Notes: generated by a model not told the origin, from the sequence alone. 64,000 nt of DNA from Novosphingobium indicum (GCF_014645195.1 NZ_BMLK01000010.1:1-64000), one strand, 5' to 3'; shown: positions 8,700 to 19,968, counted from the stretch's first letter. Program-made: numbers and translations.

Positions 8700-10976
8700 A
8701 TGACCAGCGGAGCCGTAGCATCAGCCAGAAACATCCTCACGGGCCTCCACGAGGTGATGGCGTCGCGCAGTCATGCGCAAGCCAAGCTCAACAACGTGGT
8801 GGAAGTGATCGGCGAGTGCCTCGATAGCGAGGTCTGCTCGATCTATCTCCTGCGCGAGGGGATGCTGGAACTGTTCGCGACGCGCGGCCTGGCGCAGGAA
8901 GCTGTGCACGTCACCCGCATGGCGGTGGGGGAGGGTCTCGTCGGCACGATTGCCGAGCACATAGAGACCCTCAACCTCGCAGAGGCCGCCGCGCATCCCG
9001 ACTTTTCCTATCGTCCGGAAACGGGCGAAGAGAAGTTCCACTCGTTCGCCGGCGTTCCCATCGTGCGCCGTGAGCGCGCCGTTGGCGTGCTTTGCGTGCA
9101 GCATGTCGATCCGCGCCGCTACGAAGAGGTCGAGATCGAGGCGCTGCAGACGGTGGCGATGGTGCTGTCCGAACTGATCGTCAACGCGGACCTCATCGAC
9201 GAGGAATACGCTTTCTCGCTCGGTGCGGCGCAGACCGGGCCCGAACAGTTGCATGGTCTCACGCTCGTGAAGGGGCTGGGCGCAGGGCAGGCGGTGTTCC
9301 ACCAGCCGCGCGTCACGATCGAGCATGTCGTTGCCGAGGATACCGAGGCTGAGCGCCAGCGCGTCATCCTCGCGTTCGACAAGATGCGCGAGCAGATCGA
9401 CCGCATGGCCGGGCAGGCCGAGTTCGGCGTGGGCGGCGAGCACGACGAAGTGCTCGAGACCTACCGTATGTTCGCCTACGACGAAGGCTGGACGCGGCGC
9501 ATCAACGAAGCCATCGATTCCGGTCTGACCGCCGAAGCTGCCATCGAACGTGTGCAGCAGCGCACACGCATGCGCATGCGCCAGATCGACGACCCGCTGC
9601 TGGCGGATCGCATGCACGACCTGGAGGACCTTGCGAACCGCCTGTTGCGGATCGTCTCGGGTCAGCTCGGCACGGCTGCATCGATGGGTCTGCGCAGCGA
9701 TGCCATCCTGATCGCGCGCAACCTCGGCCCTGCCGAACTTCTCGAATACGATCGCCGCCGCCTGAAGGGCGTGATCCTCGAAGAAGGCTCGCTCACCAGC
9801 CACGTGGTGATCGTGGCGCGCGCCATGGGCGTTCCCGTTCTCGGCCGTGTGCGCGGGTTGCGGGCGGTCGTGCGCGAAGGCGATCAGCTGCTGCTCGATG
9901 CCGATCAGGCGACCGCGACCGTGCGGCCGTCGCCGGGGGCAGTCGAGGCTTTCGAGGCCCGCTTCGCCAAGACCCGCGAGCGGCAGGCCGTCTATGCGGC
10001 TCTGCGCGACGTCAAGCCGGTGTCGCGCGACGGTCAGCGCGTCTACGTCAAGATGAACGCCGGCCTGCGTGACGACATGGCCAACCTGAGCCTGACCGGC
10101 GCCGACGGCATCGGTCTGTTCCGCACCGAGTTCCAGTTCCTCGTCTCCGCAACGCTTCCCCAGCGCGAGCGCCAGACGCGGCTTTACCGTGACGTGATGG
10201 ATGCGGCAGGAGACAAGCCGGTCGTGTTCCGCACGGTCGACATCGGCGGCGACAAGACTTTGCCCTACCTGCGTCACGACGATGGCGAGGGCGAGGAGAA
10301 CCCGGCCATGGGCTGGCGTGCGCTGCGTGTGGCGCTCGAACGCGACGGCCTGCTCAAGGCGCAGGCGCGTGCGCTGCTGGAGGCTGCTGCAGGACGCACG
10401 CTTCACGTCATGTTCCCGATGGTTGCCGAGCCCTGGGAATTCGATGAGGCCAAGGCGGTGTTCGACGGGCAACTTGCCTATCTCAAGCAGCAGAAGAAGA
10501 TCCTGCCCGAGGCGATCCGTTACGGGGTCATGCTGGAAGTGCCGGCCCTGGCCGAGCAGCTCGACCTGCTGGCGCCGAAGATTTCGTTCCTGTCGATCGG
10601 CACCAACGACCTGACCCAGTTCCTGTTCGCCGCGGACCGTTCGAACCCGAAGCTGGCCGAACGCTACGACTGGCTAAGCCCCGCGATCCTGCGCTTCATC
10701 CGCCGGGTCGTGCGCAACCTTGACGGATTCAACATCGATATCAGCGTGTGCGGCGAGATGGGCGGGCGCAGGCTGGAAGCGCTGGCGCTGCTGGGGCTAG
10801 GCGTGCGCCGGCTGTCGATCACGCCGGCCTCGGTCGGACCGATCAAGGAGATCATCGGTCGGGTCGATCTGCGCGAGATCGAGGCCGCCATGGAAGGCTG
10901 GCTTGCCGCGCCGCCGGAAAACCTGCGGACGACACTGTCGGAGTGGGCGTCGGAGCGGGATATTCTCGTCGACTGA
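8700..10976 (+). CDS. ptsP: Phosphoenolpyruvate-protein phosphotransferase PtsP (EI-Ntr)
   Basis: First enzyme of the nitrogen-related phosphotransferase system; it takes phosphate from PEP and passes it to NPr. Domain order in 758 residues: a GAF sensor domain (about 10-165), the EI N-terminal domain (about 190-400) with the swivelling phosphohistidine motif SLTSHVVIVARAMGVPVLG, and the PEP-binding barrel (about 430-740) with GADGIGLFRTEFQFL, DIGGDKTLPYL, FLSIGTNDLTQF and the catalytic Cys in VCGEMGGR. The GAF domain distinguishes EI-Ntr from sugar-type EI. It is a monocistronic plus-strand gene; the partner genes ptsO and ptsN are not in the window. Confidence 0.93.
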   Translation: MTSGAVASARNILTGLHEVMASRSHAQAKLNNVVEVIGECLDSEVCSIYLLREGMLELFATRGLAQEAVHVTRMAVGEGLVGTIAEHIETLNLAEAAAHPDFSYRPETGEEKFHSFAGVPIVRRERAVGVLCVQHVDPRRYEEVEIEALQTVAMVLSELIVNADLIDEEYAFSLGAAQTGPEQLHGLTLVKGLGAGQAVFHQPRVTIEHVVAEDTEAERQRVILAFDKMREQIDRMAGQAEFGVGGEHDEVLETYRMFAYDEGWTRRINEAIDSGLTAEAAIERVQQRTRMRMRQIDDPLLADRMHDLEDLANRLLRIVSGQLGTAASMGLRSDAILIARNLGPAELLEYDRRRLKGVILEEGSLTSHVVIVARAMGVPVLGRVRGLRAVVREGDQLLLDADQATATVRPSPGAVEAFEARFAKTRERQAVYAALRDVKPVSRDGQRVYVKMNAGLRDDMANLSLTGADGIGLFRTEFQFLVSATLPQRERQTRLYRDVMDAAGDKPVVFRTVDIGGDKTLPYLRHDDGEGEENPAMGWRALRVALERDGLLKAQARALLEAAAGRTLHVMFPMVAEPWEFDEAKAVFDGQLAYLKQQKKILPEAIRYGVMLEVPALAEQLDLLAPKISFLSIGTNDLTQFLFAADRSNPKLAERYDWLSPAILRFIRRVVRNLDGFNIDISVCGEMGGRRLEALALLGLGVRRLSITPASVGPIKEIIGRVDLREIEAAMEGWLAAPPENLRTTLSEWASERDILVD

Positions 10977-11135
10977 CATCCCAGGGTCGTTTTCGGCCCG
11001 TAGATCGCGCGGCTGACCGCTTAGGACGGAATATATTCCACGGTTTCACCGCCTTGCGATTGACTTTGGGCGGTGGGACGGTTTGGTTGTGATCTGCCTA
11101 CACATTTCAGAAAACTAATAGTCTTCGGGAGCCGA

Positions 11136-12299
11136 ATGGACAGCGAGAATATCGACGGTCAGGGGGAGGCAGGACAGGTGTCGACTGCCGGCAGCCGATT
11201 GCGCAAGGCGCGCGAGGCGGCGGGGCTCAGCCGCGCCGATATCGCTTCCCAGACCAAGATCGCCGAACGTCACCTCATTGCGATTGAGGAGGATCGCTTC
11301 GGGGATCTTGCCGCCCGGACTTATGCCGTCGGTTTCACCCGGGCCTATGCACGCGCGCTGGGGCTGAACGAGGCCGAGATCGCCGACGATGTCCGCAAGC
11401 ACCTCGATGCGGAAGAAGCTTACCACACCCAGCCCGAAACCCATTTCGAGCCGGGCGATCCCGCGCGGGTACCGCCGGTACGGCTGGCCTGGATCGCGGC
11501 CGGCGCCGCCGTTGTGGTGATCGGTGTGCTGCTGCTGTTCTGGAGCAACTTCCTCTCGCCCGAAGGCAAGCTGCCCGATCTCATCGCCGAGCAGACCGCA
11601 GCGCCGCAGCCGGGGCCGGTGGCAGCGCCCGCTCCGCAGGTTGCCTCGCCGACTGGGCCGGTCGTGCTGACCGCTACGTCCGATAACGTGTGGCTTCGGG
11701 TGACCGATGCCGATGGCAACAGGCTGCTCGAGAAGGAAATGTCCAGGGACGAGCGCTGGACGGTGCCGGACGATGCAAAGTCTCCGGAACTGCGCACGGG
11801 CCGCCCGGATGCCCTGCGTGTAAGCGTGGGCAGCAAGGATCTAGGCGCGCTCGCCAACGAGCCCAAGACGGTATCGGGCATTTCGCTCGTGGCGGCCGAT
11901 CTGCTGGGTGTCGAGCAGCCGCAAGCCGGTCCGCAGCCGGCGGCGGCTACAGCGCCGCTCCGTGAGGCACCAGTGTCACGGACAACGCCTTCGCCGAGGC
12001 CGTCTCCGACCGCAACGCGTCCTGCGCCTGTGCCGAGTTCGGCGACAATGCGGGCTCCGACACCTGCGCCCACGCCGAACCCGCGGCCGCGGCCAACTAC
12101 GCCTGCGCCCGCAGCGAGCCCGACGAGCCGCGCCACCGCGCAGCCTACGCCGCGCCCGACTGCCACGCGCAGCCCGGCAGCCCAATCGACGCCGAGCCCC
12201 AGGCCCTCGCCGAGTGCGACGGCTGCGGCGTCGACGCCGAGCGCCAGTCCTGCGCCGCAGACCTCGGCTCCGGCGCCGGTTTCCACGGATTCCGAATAG
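11136..12299 (+). CDS. rodZ: RodZ-like HTH and DUF4115 membrane protein
   Basis: A 387-residue single-pass protein. Residues 20-90 form an HTH domain (RLRKAREAAGLSRADIASQT), a hydrophobic helix lies at about 117-136 (LAWIAAGAAVVVIGVLLLFW), then a DUF4115 domain at about 175-275 (VVLTATSDNVWLRVTDADGN), then a low-complexity tail of about 100 residues made of Pro, Thr, Ala, Ser and Arg. RodZ links MreB to the cell-wall machinery; here the assignment rests on the architecture. The start chosen gives a short leader before the HTH; an earlier ATG adds 21 unconserved residues. The Pro-rich periplasmic tail is longer than I would expect. Confidence 0.75.
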   Translation: MDSENIDGQGEAGQVSTAGSRLRKAREAAGLSRADIASQTKIAERHLIAIEEDRFGDLAARTYAVGFTRAYARALGLNEAEIADDVRKHLDAEEAYHTQPETHFEPGDPARVPPVRLAWIAAGAAVVVIGVLLLFWSNFLSPEGKLPDLIAEQTAAPQPGPVAAPAPQVASPTGPVVLTATSDNVWLRVTDADGNRLLEKEMSRDERWTVPDDAKSPELRTGRPDALRVSVGSKDLGALANEPKTVSGISLVAADLLGVEQPQAGPQPAAATAPLREAPVSRTTPSPRPSPTATRPAPVPSSATMRAPTPAPTPNPRPRPTTPAPAASPTSRATAQPTPRPTATRSPAAQSTPSPRPSPSATAAASTPSASPAPQTSAPAPVSTDSE

Positions 12300-12420
12300 C
12301 GGGCCTCGACAGGCGCTGGCGCTTGCGGCAACACCTTGGTTAATTTCCCGTTCCGCCGGTTTCTGCCAGAAAGGCGCGCATAACGGGCAGGCAACGGTCT
12401 GATACGGAGTGGTATTGGTG

Positions 12421-13368
12421 ATGAAAGCTTCACTTGGGGATGTGCGGTTCGCACGGTTTCTGGCAACGGCGGCCGCGGGTGCGATGCTGGTTGCGGGCGC
12501 CGTGCCGGCGATGGCCCAGGACAATGTCGATACCCGGCTGAAGAAGGTCGAGGCCGAAGTGCGCGCGCTGCAGCGCAAGGTCTTCCCCGGTCCGGACGGC
12601 AAGTTCTTCGAGCCCGAAATCGCGCCGACGCCGACGCCGACCGGAACGCCGGGCCAGCCGGCCACGACCGCAGTTTCCGATCTGCTGACCCGCATGGACG
12701 CGGTCGAGACGCAAATGGCGCGGCTCACCTCGCAGATCGAGCTGAACACCAACCGCATCGACCAGCTTGAAGCGAAGCTTGCCGGCGGGTCGCAGCCGGC
12801 AGCGGCTACGACAACACCTGCGGCTACCGCGCAGCCTGCGGCACAGTCCAACCTCGATGCGATGACGGATGGTGCCTCGGCGCAGCCAGCGGCTGCCGCA
12901 CCGGCGGAAACCAAGCCTGCGCCGCCGCCTTCCACGCGCGTCGCGGCGGTCCAGGCCATCGTCAAGCCGCAGACCGATGATCCGGGCGATGACGAGTACG
13001 TCTACGGCTACCGTTTGTGGGAGGCCAAGTTCTACCCGGAGGCCGAGCAGCAGCTGAAGCTGTTCCTGCAGAAGTATCCCAAGCATCGCCGGGCGAGCTG
13101 GGGCCGCAATCTGCTGGGGCGCGCCTATCTCGACGATGGCAATCCGAGTGAAGCCGCCAAGTGGTTCCTGCAGAACTACCAGACCGACAAGCGCGGTGAA
13201 CGTGCCTCCGACAGCCTGCTCTATCTGGCGGTCACGATGAAGCAGATGAAGGACACCAAACGTGCCTGCATCGCGCTCGCCGAATTCAGCGAGACTTATG
13301 CGACCGAGGCTGCCGGGCGTCTGCAAAGCCTCTACAATTCCACGCGCAATGGGCTCAACTGCAGCTGA
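12421..13368 (+). CDS. CpoB/YbgF-like periplasmic TPR protein
   Basis: A 315-residue secreted protein with a clear signal peptide ending AVPAMAQ|DN. A coiled coil follows (VDTRLKKVEAEVRALQRKV, and about 95-125 with TSQIELNTNRIDQLEAKLAG), then an Ala/Pro-rich linker, then C-terminal TPR-type repeats (about 190-315: YVYGYRLWEAKFYPEAEQQLKLF, RASWGRNLLGRAYLDDGN). This matches CpoB (YbgF), which works with Tol-Pal in coordinating envelope constriction. The linker is long and the tol-pal genes are not nearby, so I give no symbol. The 3' end overlaps tilS by 20 bases. Confidence 0.78.
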   Translation: MKASLGDVRFARFLATAAAGAMLVAGAVPAMAQDNVDTRLKKVEAEVRALQRKVFPGPDGKFFEPEIAPTPTPTGTPGQPATTAVSDLLTRMDAVETQMARLTSQIELNTNRIDQLEAKLAGGSQPAAATTTPAATAQPAAQSNLDAMTDGASAQPAAAAPAETKPAPPPSTRVAAVQAIVKPQTDDPGDDEYVYGYRLWEAKFYPEAEQQLKLFLQKYPKHRRASWGRNLLGRAYLDDGNPSEAAKWFLQNYQTDKRGERASDSLLYLAVTMKQMKDTKRACIALAEFSETYATEAAGRLQSLYNSTRNGLNCS

Positions 13369-14344
13369 TCTCGGCCTGACCGACGATGCACTGGACCGGT
13401 TTCGTACCGGTCTGGAAGCGCTCTGGCCGGAAAGGATCGACGAAGACGCGATGAAACTGGGGCTTGCCGTGTCCGGCGGGCCCGACAGTCTCGCCCTGCT
13501 CGTATTGGCCCATGCCGCCTTGCCGGGCCGGGTCGAGGCAGCGACGGTCGATCACGGCTTGCGCCCCGAAGCGGGAGCAGAGGCTGCCGAAGTCGCACGG
13601 GTCTGTGAGGCACTGGGCGTGCCGCACGCGATCCTGCCCGTGGACGTGGCACCGGGCAATCTGCAGGCCGAGGCGCGCATGGCCCGCTATGCCGCGCTGG
13701 CCGAGTGGGTGGAGGAACGCGGGCTTGCCGCGCTCGCCACCGCCCATCAGGCGGACGATCAGGCCGAGACGCTGCTGATGCGGCTCAATCGGGCGAGCGG
13801 CGTTGCCGGGCTTGCCGGGGCACGGGCGCGGGGCAGGGTGCCGGGCACCGCGATCCCGTTGCTGCGGCCGGTGCTGGAATGGCGCCGCGCCGAACTGGGC
13901 GACGTCGTCCGCGCCGCAGGTCTGACCGCGGCCGAGGACCCCAGCAACAGCGACGACCGTTTCGACCGGGTGCGCATGCGCAAGGCGCTGGCCGAGGCGG
14001 ACTGGATCGACGTTTATGCCGTTGCCCGCAGCGCAGCCCACCTTGCCGAAGCCGACGATGCGCTCGAATGGATGGCCGCGCTCGAATGGCGCTCCTGTGT
14101 GAAGAAAGAGCCGATGGGCCTCAAATATCGTCCGCAGGCACCGCGTGCCGTTGTGCTGCGGGTGATCGCGAGGATCGTGCACGACCTCGATGGCGAGGAA
14201 CCGCGCGGGAGCGGCGTGGCCCGGCTCTACGATGCGCTGGCGGAAGGGCGCCCGGCCTCGATCGGCAATCTGGTGGTGCGCCCCAATGCAGGCGGCTGGA
14301 GCTTTGCCAAAGCGCCGGTCAGGGCCGCGAAGCGCAAGACCTGA
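13349..14344 (+). CDS. tilS: tRNA(Ile)-lysidine synthase
   Basis: Converts the wobble cytidine of the tRNA(Ile) CAU anticodon to lysidine, with ATP. The PP-loop motif SGGPDSLALL is at residues 42-51 of the 331-residue protein. Further signatures are DHGLRPEAGAEA, TAHQADDQAETLLMRL and RPVLEWRRAEL. The C-terminal part (YDALAEGRPASIGNLVVRPN) is short compared with enterobacterial TilS, as usual in this group. I chose the ATG inside the last codons of the upstream gene because it gives a normal N terminus and translational coupling. Confidence 0.9.
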   Translation: MGSTAADLGLTDDALDRFRTGLEALWPERIDEDAMKLGLAVSGGPDSLALLVLAHAALPGRVEAATVDHGLRPEAGAEAAEVARVCEALGVPHAILPVDVAPGNLQAEARMARYAALAEWVEERGLAALATAHQADDQAETLLMRLNRASGVAGLAGARARGRVPGTAIPLLRPVLEWRRAELGDVVRAAGLTAAEDPSNSDDRFDRVRMRKALAEADWIDVYAVARSAAHLAEADDALEWMAALEWRSCVKKEPMGLKYRPQAPRAVVLRVIARIVHDLDGEEPRGSGVARLYDALAEGRPASIGNLVVRPNAGGWSFAKAPVRAAKRKT

Positions 14345-14347
14345 GGC

Positions 14348-15025
14348 TTACGAGGAGCCTTCGAGGCTGTCACCAAGGCCGACCTGCTTGCCGCGGGTGA
14401 TGTAGACCTTGTCGCCCAGCTTGGTGAGTTTGTAGAGCTTGGCCGCGAAAGGATCGGGCATGCCGATGCAGCCGTGACTGGCATAACCCAGCTCCACGTT
14501 GGATCCATGCAGGGTGATGCCGTCGTCGGTCAGCCGCTGCATGTAGGGCATCGGCGCGCCGGTGTAGATGTTCGAGACGTGGTCGATGTCCTTCTGGGTG
14601 ATCGGGAATACGCCCAGCGGGGTCGGCTTGTCTTCGGTGCCCAGCAGCACGGCGGTCGCGCCGATCTCGTAACCGCTCTTGAAGACCGAGAGCACGCGCG
14701 CATCGAGGTCGACGGTGATCACGATGGGGCCGTCGGGCACGTTTGTCTCGTCCCAGTGCCAATCGCCGTACTTGATCGGTCCGTCGATCGGCAGGATGCG
14801 CTTGATGACGAAAGGCTCGTCCTTGGCGGCGACTTCCGGCTTCTCTTCGGGCTTGGAGGCGAGGGCAGGGGCTTGCGCCGCAGGTTCGGCAGCCTTGGTG
14901 GCAGCGACGTTCGCTTCGGCCAGCGAGGCAGGCTCCGGTGTCGATGGCGATGCCGCCATGACCAGCACGCCGGCGACGGCAGCGAGGGCGATGAAGCCCG
15001 ATGCGAGAAAAATGCGTCCGTCCAC
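14348..15025 (-). CDS. L,D-transpeptidase (YkuD domain)
   Basis: A 225-residue envelope protein with an N-terminal membrane anchor or uncleaved signal (IFLASGFIALAAVAGVLVMA), an Ala/Glu/Pro-rich linker, and a YkuD catalytic domain at about 95-215. The active-site motif is SHGCIGMP with Cys186 and His184, preceded by TLHGSNVELG. Such enzymes make 3-3 peptidoglycan cross-links or attach proteins to peptidoglycan. It is convergent with tilS, 3 bases apart. Confidence 0.88.
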   Translation of the reverse strand: MDGRIFLASGFIALAAVAGVLVMAASPSTPEPASLAEANVAATKAAEPAAQAPALASKPEEKPEVAAKDEPFVIKRILPIDGPIKYGDWHWDETNVPDGPIVITVDLDARVLSVFKSGYEIGATAVLLGTEDKPTPLGVFPITQKDIDHVSNIYTGAPMPYMQRLTDDGITLHGSNVELGYASHGCIGMPDPFAAKLYKLTKLGDKVYITRGKQVGLGDSLEGSS

Positions 15026-15170
15026 TTGGCCCGTTCCTTGGCGAATTCCTGAAGCGAATCCCTGAGTTTCTTTGGAGCATCATCGCCTAAGACGGGGTAA
15101 ACCGCCAGTATGCATGCCCGGGCGTCCCGCAGCAGGACTGGCTGCAGGAAAAAGTTAACGCCCCAAAACG

Positions 15171-15196
15171 TCATCCCAGCCTGCGCTGGGACGACG
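15171..15196. repeat. REP-like inverted repeat
   Basis: CGTCATCCCAGC and GCTGGGACGACG form a near-perfect 12-bp stem with a 2-4 base loop, directly downstream of the acyl-CoA ligase stop. The core GTCATCCCAGC is like the dispersed palindromes common in Sphingomonadales genomes. It could also end the minus-strand transcript, where four T residues follow. Confidence 0.45.
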
Positions 15197-15197
15197 G

Positions 15198-16772
<1,575 letters not shown>

Positions 16773-16898
16773 TGCTCAGGTCTCCCCGCTCCCGTACGGA
16801 ACTAGACAAGTGTCTAGAAACGGATCGCGGGTGGAGTCAATCTTTCCGACGTGCGGGGTCTGTCTGCAGCGGCACTCGGTCTTGGCGGGGAAGGGCGC

Positions 16899-17534
16899 TC
16901 AGCCCTTGTTCGAAGAGCGTGGGGCGATGCCTTCGCGCAGGATCGAGTTGGCGAGTTCGGCCACTTCCTCGGGCGTGGCCTCTTCCGACCAGACGGCATA
17001 GCGCAGGCCCAGGAAAACGTTCATGCCCATGATCGCCCAGGCATGGGCCTCGCCCAGCCCTTCGCGCAGTTCGCCGCGGGCCATGCCTTCCTCGAGGCGC
17101 TCGTGCATGCGGTGGGCGGTCGTCTCGTAGTGATGGCGGAAGCTGTCCGGATCGACGAATTCGCACTCGTCGATGATGCGGTAGATTTCCTTGTGCTCGC
17201 GCGCGAAGCGCAGAAAGGCGGTCAGCGCCGCGCGTTCGGTGTCCAGTGCGGGCGCTTCGTGCTGCAGGGCATCGCGCGCGGCCTCGCGGACCTTGCCGCT
17301 GAGATCGTCCACCAGCGCGCGGAAGATCTCGTCCTTCGAATCGAAGTAGGTATAGAAACTGCCCAGCGCCGTGCCGGCGCGGCGGGTGATCCCGGTGATC
17401 GACGCTTCGTGAAAACCCTTTTCCCCGAATTCGATAGCGGCTGCGTCGAGCAGTTTACGGAGGGTCCTGCGCCCCCGTTCGGTGCGCGGCGCCTTGCTGG
17501 GCGGGGTCGGTTCGCTCGCGTCTGCTGTGGTCAC
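16899..17534 (-). CDS. TetR family transcriptional regulator
   Basis: A 211-residue regulator. The N-terminal HTH (about residues 20-70) reads LLDAAAIEFGEKGFHEASITGITRRAG followed by GSFYTYFDSKDEIF, the standard TetR pattern. The C-terminal ligand domain is divergent. No suitable ATG lies at this position; I propose GTG, giving VTTADASEPT as the leader, because longer versions run into the divergent receptor gene. An 18-bp palindrome 46 bases upstream is the likely operator, so the protein probably represses itself and the receptor operon. Confidence 0.82.
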   Translation of the reverse strand: MTTADASEPTPPSKAPRTERGRRTLRKLLDAAAIEFGEKGFHEASITGITRRAGTALGSFYTYFDSKDEIFRALVDDLSGKVREAARDALQHEAPALDTERAALTAFLRFAREHKEIYRIIDECEFVDPDSFRHHYETTAHRMHERLEEGMARGELREGLGEAHAWAIMGMNVFLGLRYAVWSEEATPEEVAELANSILREGIAPRSSNKG

Positions 17535-17579
17535 AAAGCCACAGCTATACGCAGATTGACGGCATGGCAAACATTCAAA

Positions 17580-17597
17580 GTTGAAACATGGTTCAAC
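17580..17597. promoter_or_regulatory. Probable TetR operator between regulator and TonB receptor
   Basis: GTTGAAACATGGTTCAAC is an 18-bp palindrome with only one mismatched pair of positions. It sits 46 bases from the TetR start and 50 bases from the receptor start, where a repressor could cover both promoters. Size and symmetry suit a TetR dimer. Confidence 0.55.
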
Positions 17598-17646
17598 TAT
17601 CAATATGAGGGGCGTCAACGAATAAGGTTCATTGGGAGTCTGAGTG

Positions 17647-19968
17647 ATGCGTAAGGCGCGTATTTTCGCGATTGGTACGAGTGTGCTGGCCATGGCCGGC
17701 GGTCTGGCGGTCCCGGCCATGGCGCAGGATGCGCCGCCTGCAGCCGAAGCGCCGCAGGAAGGTGGCGAGATCATCGTGACCGCGCGCCGCCGCGAAGAGC
17801 GGCTGGTCGACGTGCCGATCGCCGTCACCACCTTCAGCGGCGACCAGCTTGCCAAGTCGGGCGCGATCGACGTGACCGAAATCGCCCAGACCACGCCCAA
17901 CGTGACGCTCGAGCCCTCGCGCGGCACCAACTCGACGCTCTCAGCCTTCATCCGCGGCATCGGTCAGCAGGATCCGGTTTCGGGCTTCGAGCAGGGCGTC
18001 GGCATCTATCTCGACGACGTCTATCTCAACCGCCCGCAGGCGGCGGTGCTCGACATCTACGACGTCCAGCGCATCGAAGTGCTGCGCGGTCCGCAGGGCA
18101 CGCTCTACGGCCGCAACACCATCGGCGGCGCGGTGAAGTACGTGACCAAGCCGCTTTCGGACGAGCCCTACCTCAAGGTCCGCGCGACCTACGGCACCTA
18201 TGACCAGGCCGATGCCGTCGTGACGGCCTCGGCGCCGATCAGCGACCTCGTGCGCGTCGGCGGCTCGGTGGCGCGCCTCTCGCGCGGCGGGTTCGGCAAG
18301 AACCTCACGACCGGTGAGGACAACTACAACAAGGACATCTGGGCCGCGCGCGGCACCTTCGAACTGGGTGGCCATGGCGAGCCAGTCCTGATCCGCATCT
18401 CGGGCGACTATACCAAGGACAATTCCAATGCCCGCGGCGGCCACCGCCTGATTCCGGGCTACACCTCGGGCACGCCGGTGCTGGACGACGTTTACGACAC
18501 GCGAGGCGGCCTGATCGATCCGGAGCAGTACGTCGAGGCCTATGGCTTCTCTATCAACGCCACCGCTGAACTGAGCGATGCGGTAACGCTCCGCTCGATC
18601 AGTGCATGGCGCAAGGACGATTCCGCCTCGCCGATCGACTTCGACGCGCTCCCCGCCGTCGACCTCGACGTGCCGGCCTATTACCGCAACGAGCAGACGA
18701 GCCAGGAATTCCAGCTGCTCTACGACGACGGCGGCATGTTCCAGGGCATGATCGGAGCGTACTACCTGTCGGCCAAGGCCGACACGCAGTTCGACGTGCG
18801 TCTGTTCACGACCTTCCCGGGCTTCACCGCCTTCACCCAGGCCGATGTCGATACCGAGACCTTCGCGATCTTCAGTGACGTCACGCTCGATTTCACCGAC
18901 CAGATCAGCCTCGCGCTGGGCGGCCGCTATACCTGGGACGAGCGCAAGGCGAACATTCTGCGCCAGAACTACCTCGGCGGCGGTTCGCCGGTCTTCGGCG
19001 GCCTCGGCGTTCCCTTCGGCGCGCCGAGCACCGACTTCTCGGGCAAGGCGACCTTCAAGAAGTTCACCCCGCGCGCCTCGCTCAGCTACAAGCCGACGCC
19101 GGATCACAACATCTACGCCAGCTTCTCGCAGGGCTTCAAGGGCGGCGGCTTCGACCCGCGCGGCGTCGGCGTCAATGCGCCGGACCTTAACGGCGATGGT
19201 ATCCGGCAGGACAGCGAAGTGGCGGATTACCTCAGCTTCCGTCCGGAATCGGTCGACAGCTACGAGATCGGCTACAAGGGCAACCTGTTCAACGGCGGGC
19301 TCTACGTTGCCGTGGCGGCCTTCCACATGGACTACAACGACGTGCAGATCCCCGGTTCGCAGGGCTGCACCGTCGATGGCATTGCGACGTTCTGCGGCGT
19401 CATCACCAATGCCGGCAAGGCCAAGATCGACGGTGTCGAGCTCGAGACCAATGCCCGCATTGCACGCGATCTTGCGGCGATGGGTGACCGCCTGAGCTTC
19501 ACCGGCTCGCTCGGCTACATCAATGCGCGCTACAAGGAATACATCACCAACTCGGCGACCGGCCCGGTCGATGTGGCCGACCAGCGCGAGATACAGAACA
19601 CGCCGAAGTGGACCGGTAGCGCGACGCTCGCTTACGAAACACCGGTGGGCGACGGTGACCTCTCGTTCAGCTCGACGGTGTCCTACCGCTCGAAGACCTA
19701 CCAGTTCGAGGTGCCCAATCCCTACATCGATCAGAAGGGCTATGCGCTCGTCGATGCGAGCCTGGTCTACACTGCACCGGGCGGCCTCTGGAGCCTGGGC
19801 GTCCACGGCAAGAACCTGTTCGACAAGCAGTACAAGACCTCGGGCTACTCGTTCGTCGCGCCCGACGGTGCCGGCGGCCTCGTCCCGACGCTGGGAACCG
19901 AAGGCACGCTGACGGCCTTCTACGGCAATCCGCGCCAGGTCTTCGTGACCGCGACGCTGGAACTCTGA
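17647..19968 (+). CDS. TonB-dependent outer-membrane receptor
   Basis: A 773-residue outer-membrane transporter driven by TonB. The signal peptide ends AVPAMAQ|DAPP. The plug domain follows at about 35-160 (EIIVTARRREERLVDVPIAV, LRGPQGTLYGRNTIGGAVKYVT), then a 22-strand barrel ending in a final aromatic-type strand (QVFVTATLEL). This subtype, with IIVTARRREE near the N terminus, is abundant in sphingomonads and is used for hydrophobic organic substrates as often as for iron. The start is the ATG after GGGAG; a GTG one codon upstream is possible. It leads a probable unit with the hydrolase and MFS genes. Confidence 0.9.
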   Translation: MRKARIFAIGTSVLAMAGGLAVPAMAQDAPPAAEAPQEGGEIIVTARRREERLVDVPIAVTTFSGDQLAKSGAIDVTEIAQTTPNVTLEPSRGTNSTLSAFIRGIGQQDPVSGFEQGVGIYLDDVYLNRPQAAVLDIYDVQRIEVLRGPQGTLYGRNTIGGAVKYVTKPLSDEPYLKVRATYGTYDQADAVVTASAPISDLVRVGGSVARLSRGGFGKNLTTGEDNYNKDIWAARGTFELGGHGEPVLIRISGDYTKDNSNARGGHRLIPGYTSGTPVLDDVYDTRGGLIDPEQYVEAYGFSINATAELSDAVTLRSISAWRKDDSASPIDFDALPAVDLDVPAYYRNEQTSQEFQLLYDDGGMFQGMIGAYYLSAKADTQFDVRLFTTFPGFTAFTQADVDTETFAIFSDVTLDFTDQISLALGGRYTWDERKANILRQNYLGGGSPVFGGLGVPFGAPSTDFSGKATFKKFTPRASLSYKPTPDHNIYASFSQGFKGGGFDPRGVGVNAPDLNGDGIRQDSEVADYLSFRPESVDSYEIGYKGNLFNGGLYVAVAAFHMDYNDVQIPGSQGCTVDGIATFCGVITNAGKAKIDGVELETNARIARDLAAMGDRLSFTGSLGYINARYKEYITNSATGPVDVADQREIQNTPKWTGSATLAYETPVGDGDLSFSSTVSYRSKTYQFEVPNPYIDQKGYALVDASLVYTAPGGLWSLGVHGKNLFDKQYKTSGYSFVAPDGAGGLVPTLGTEGTLTAFYGNPRQVFVTATLEL

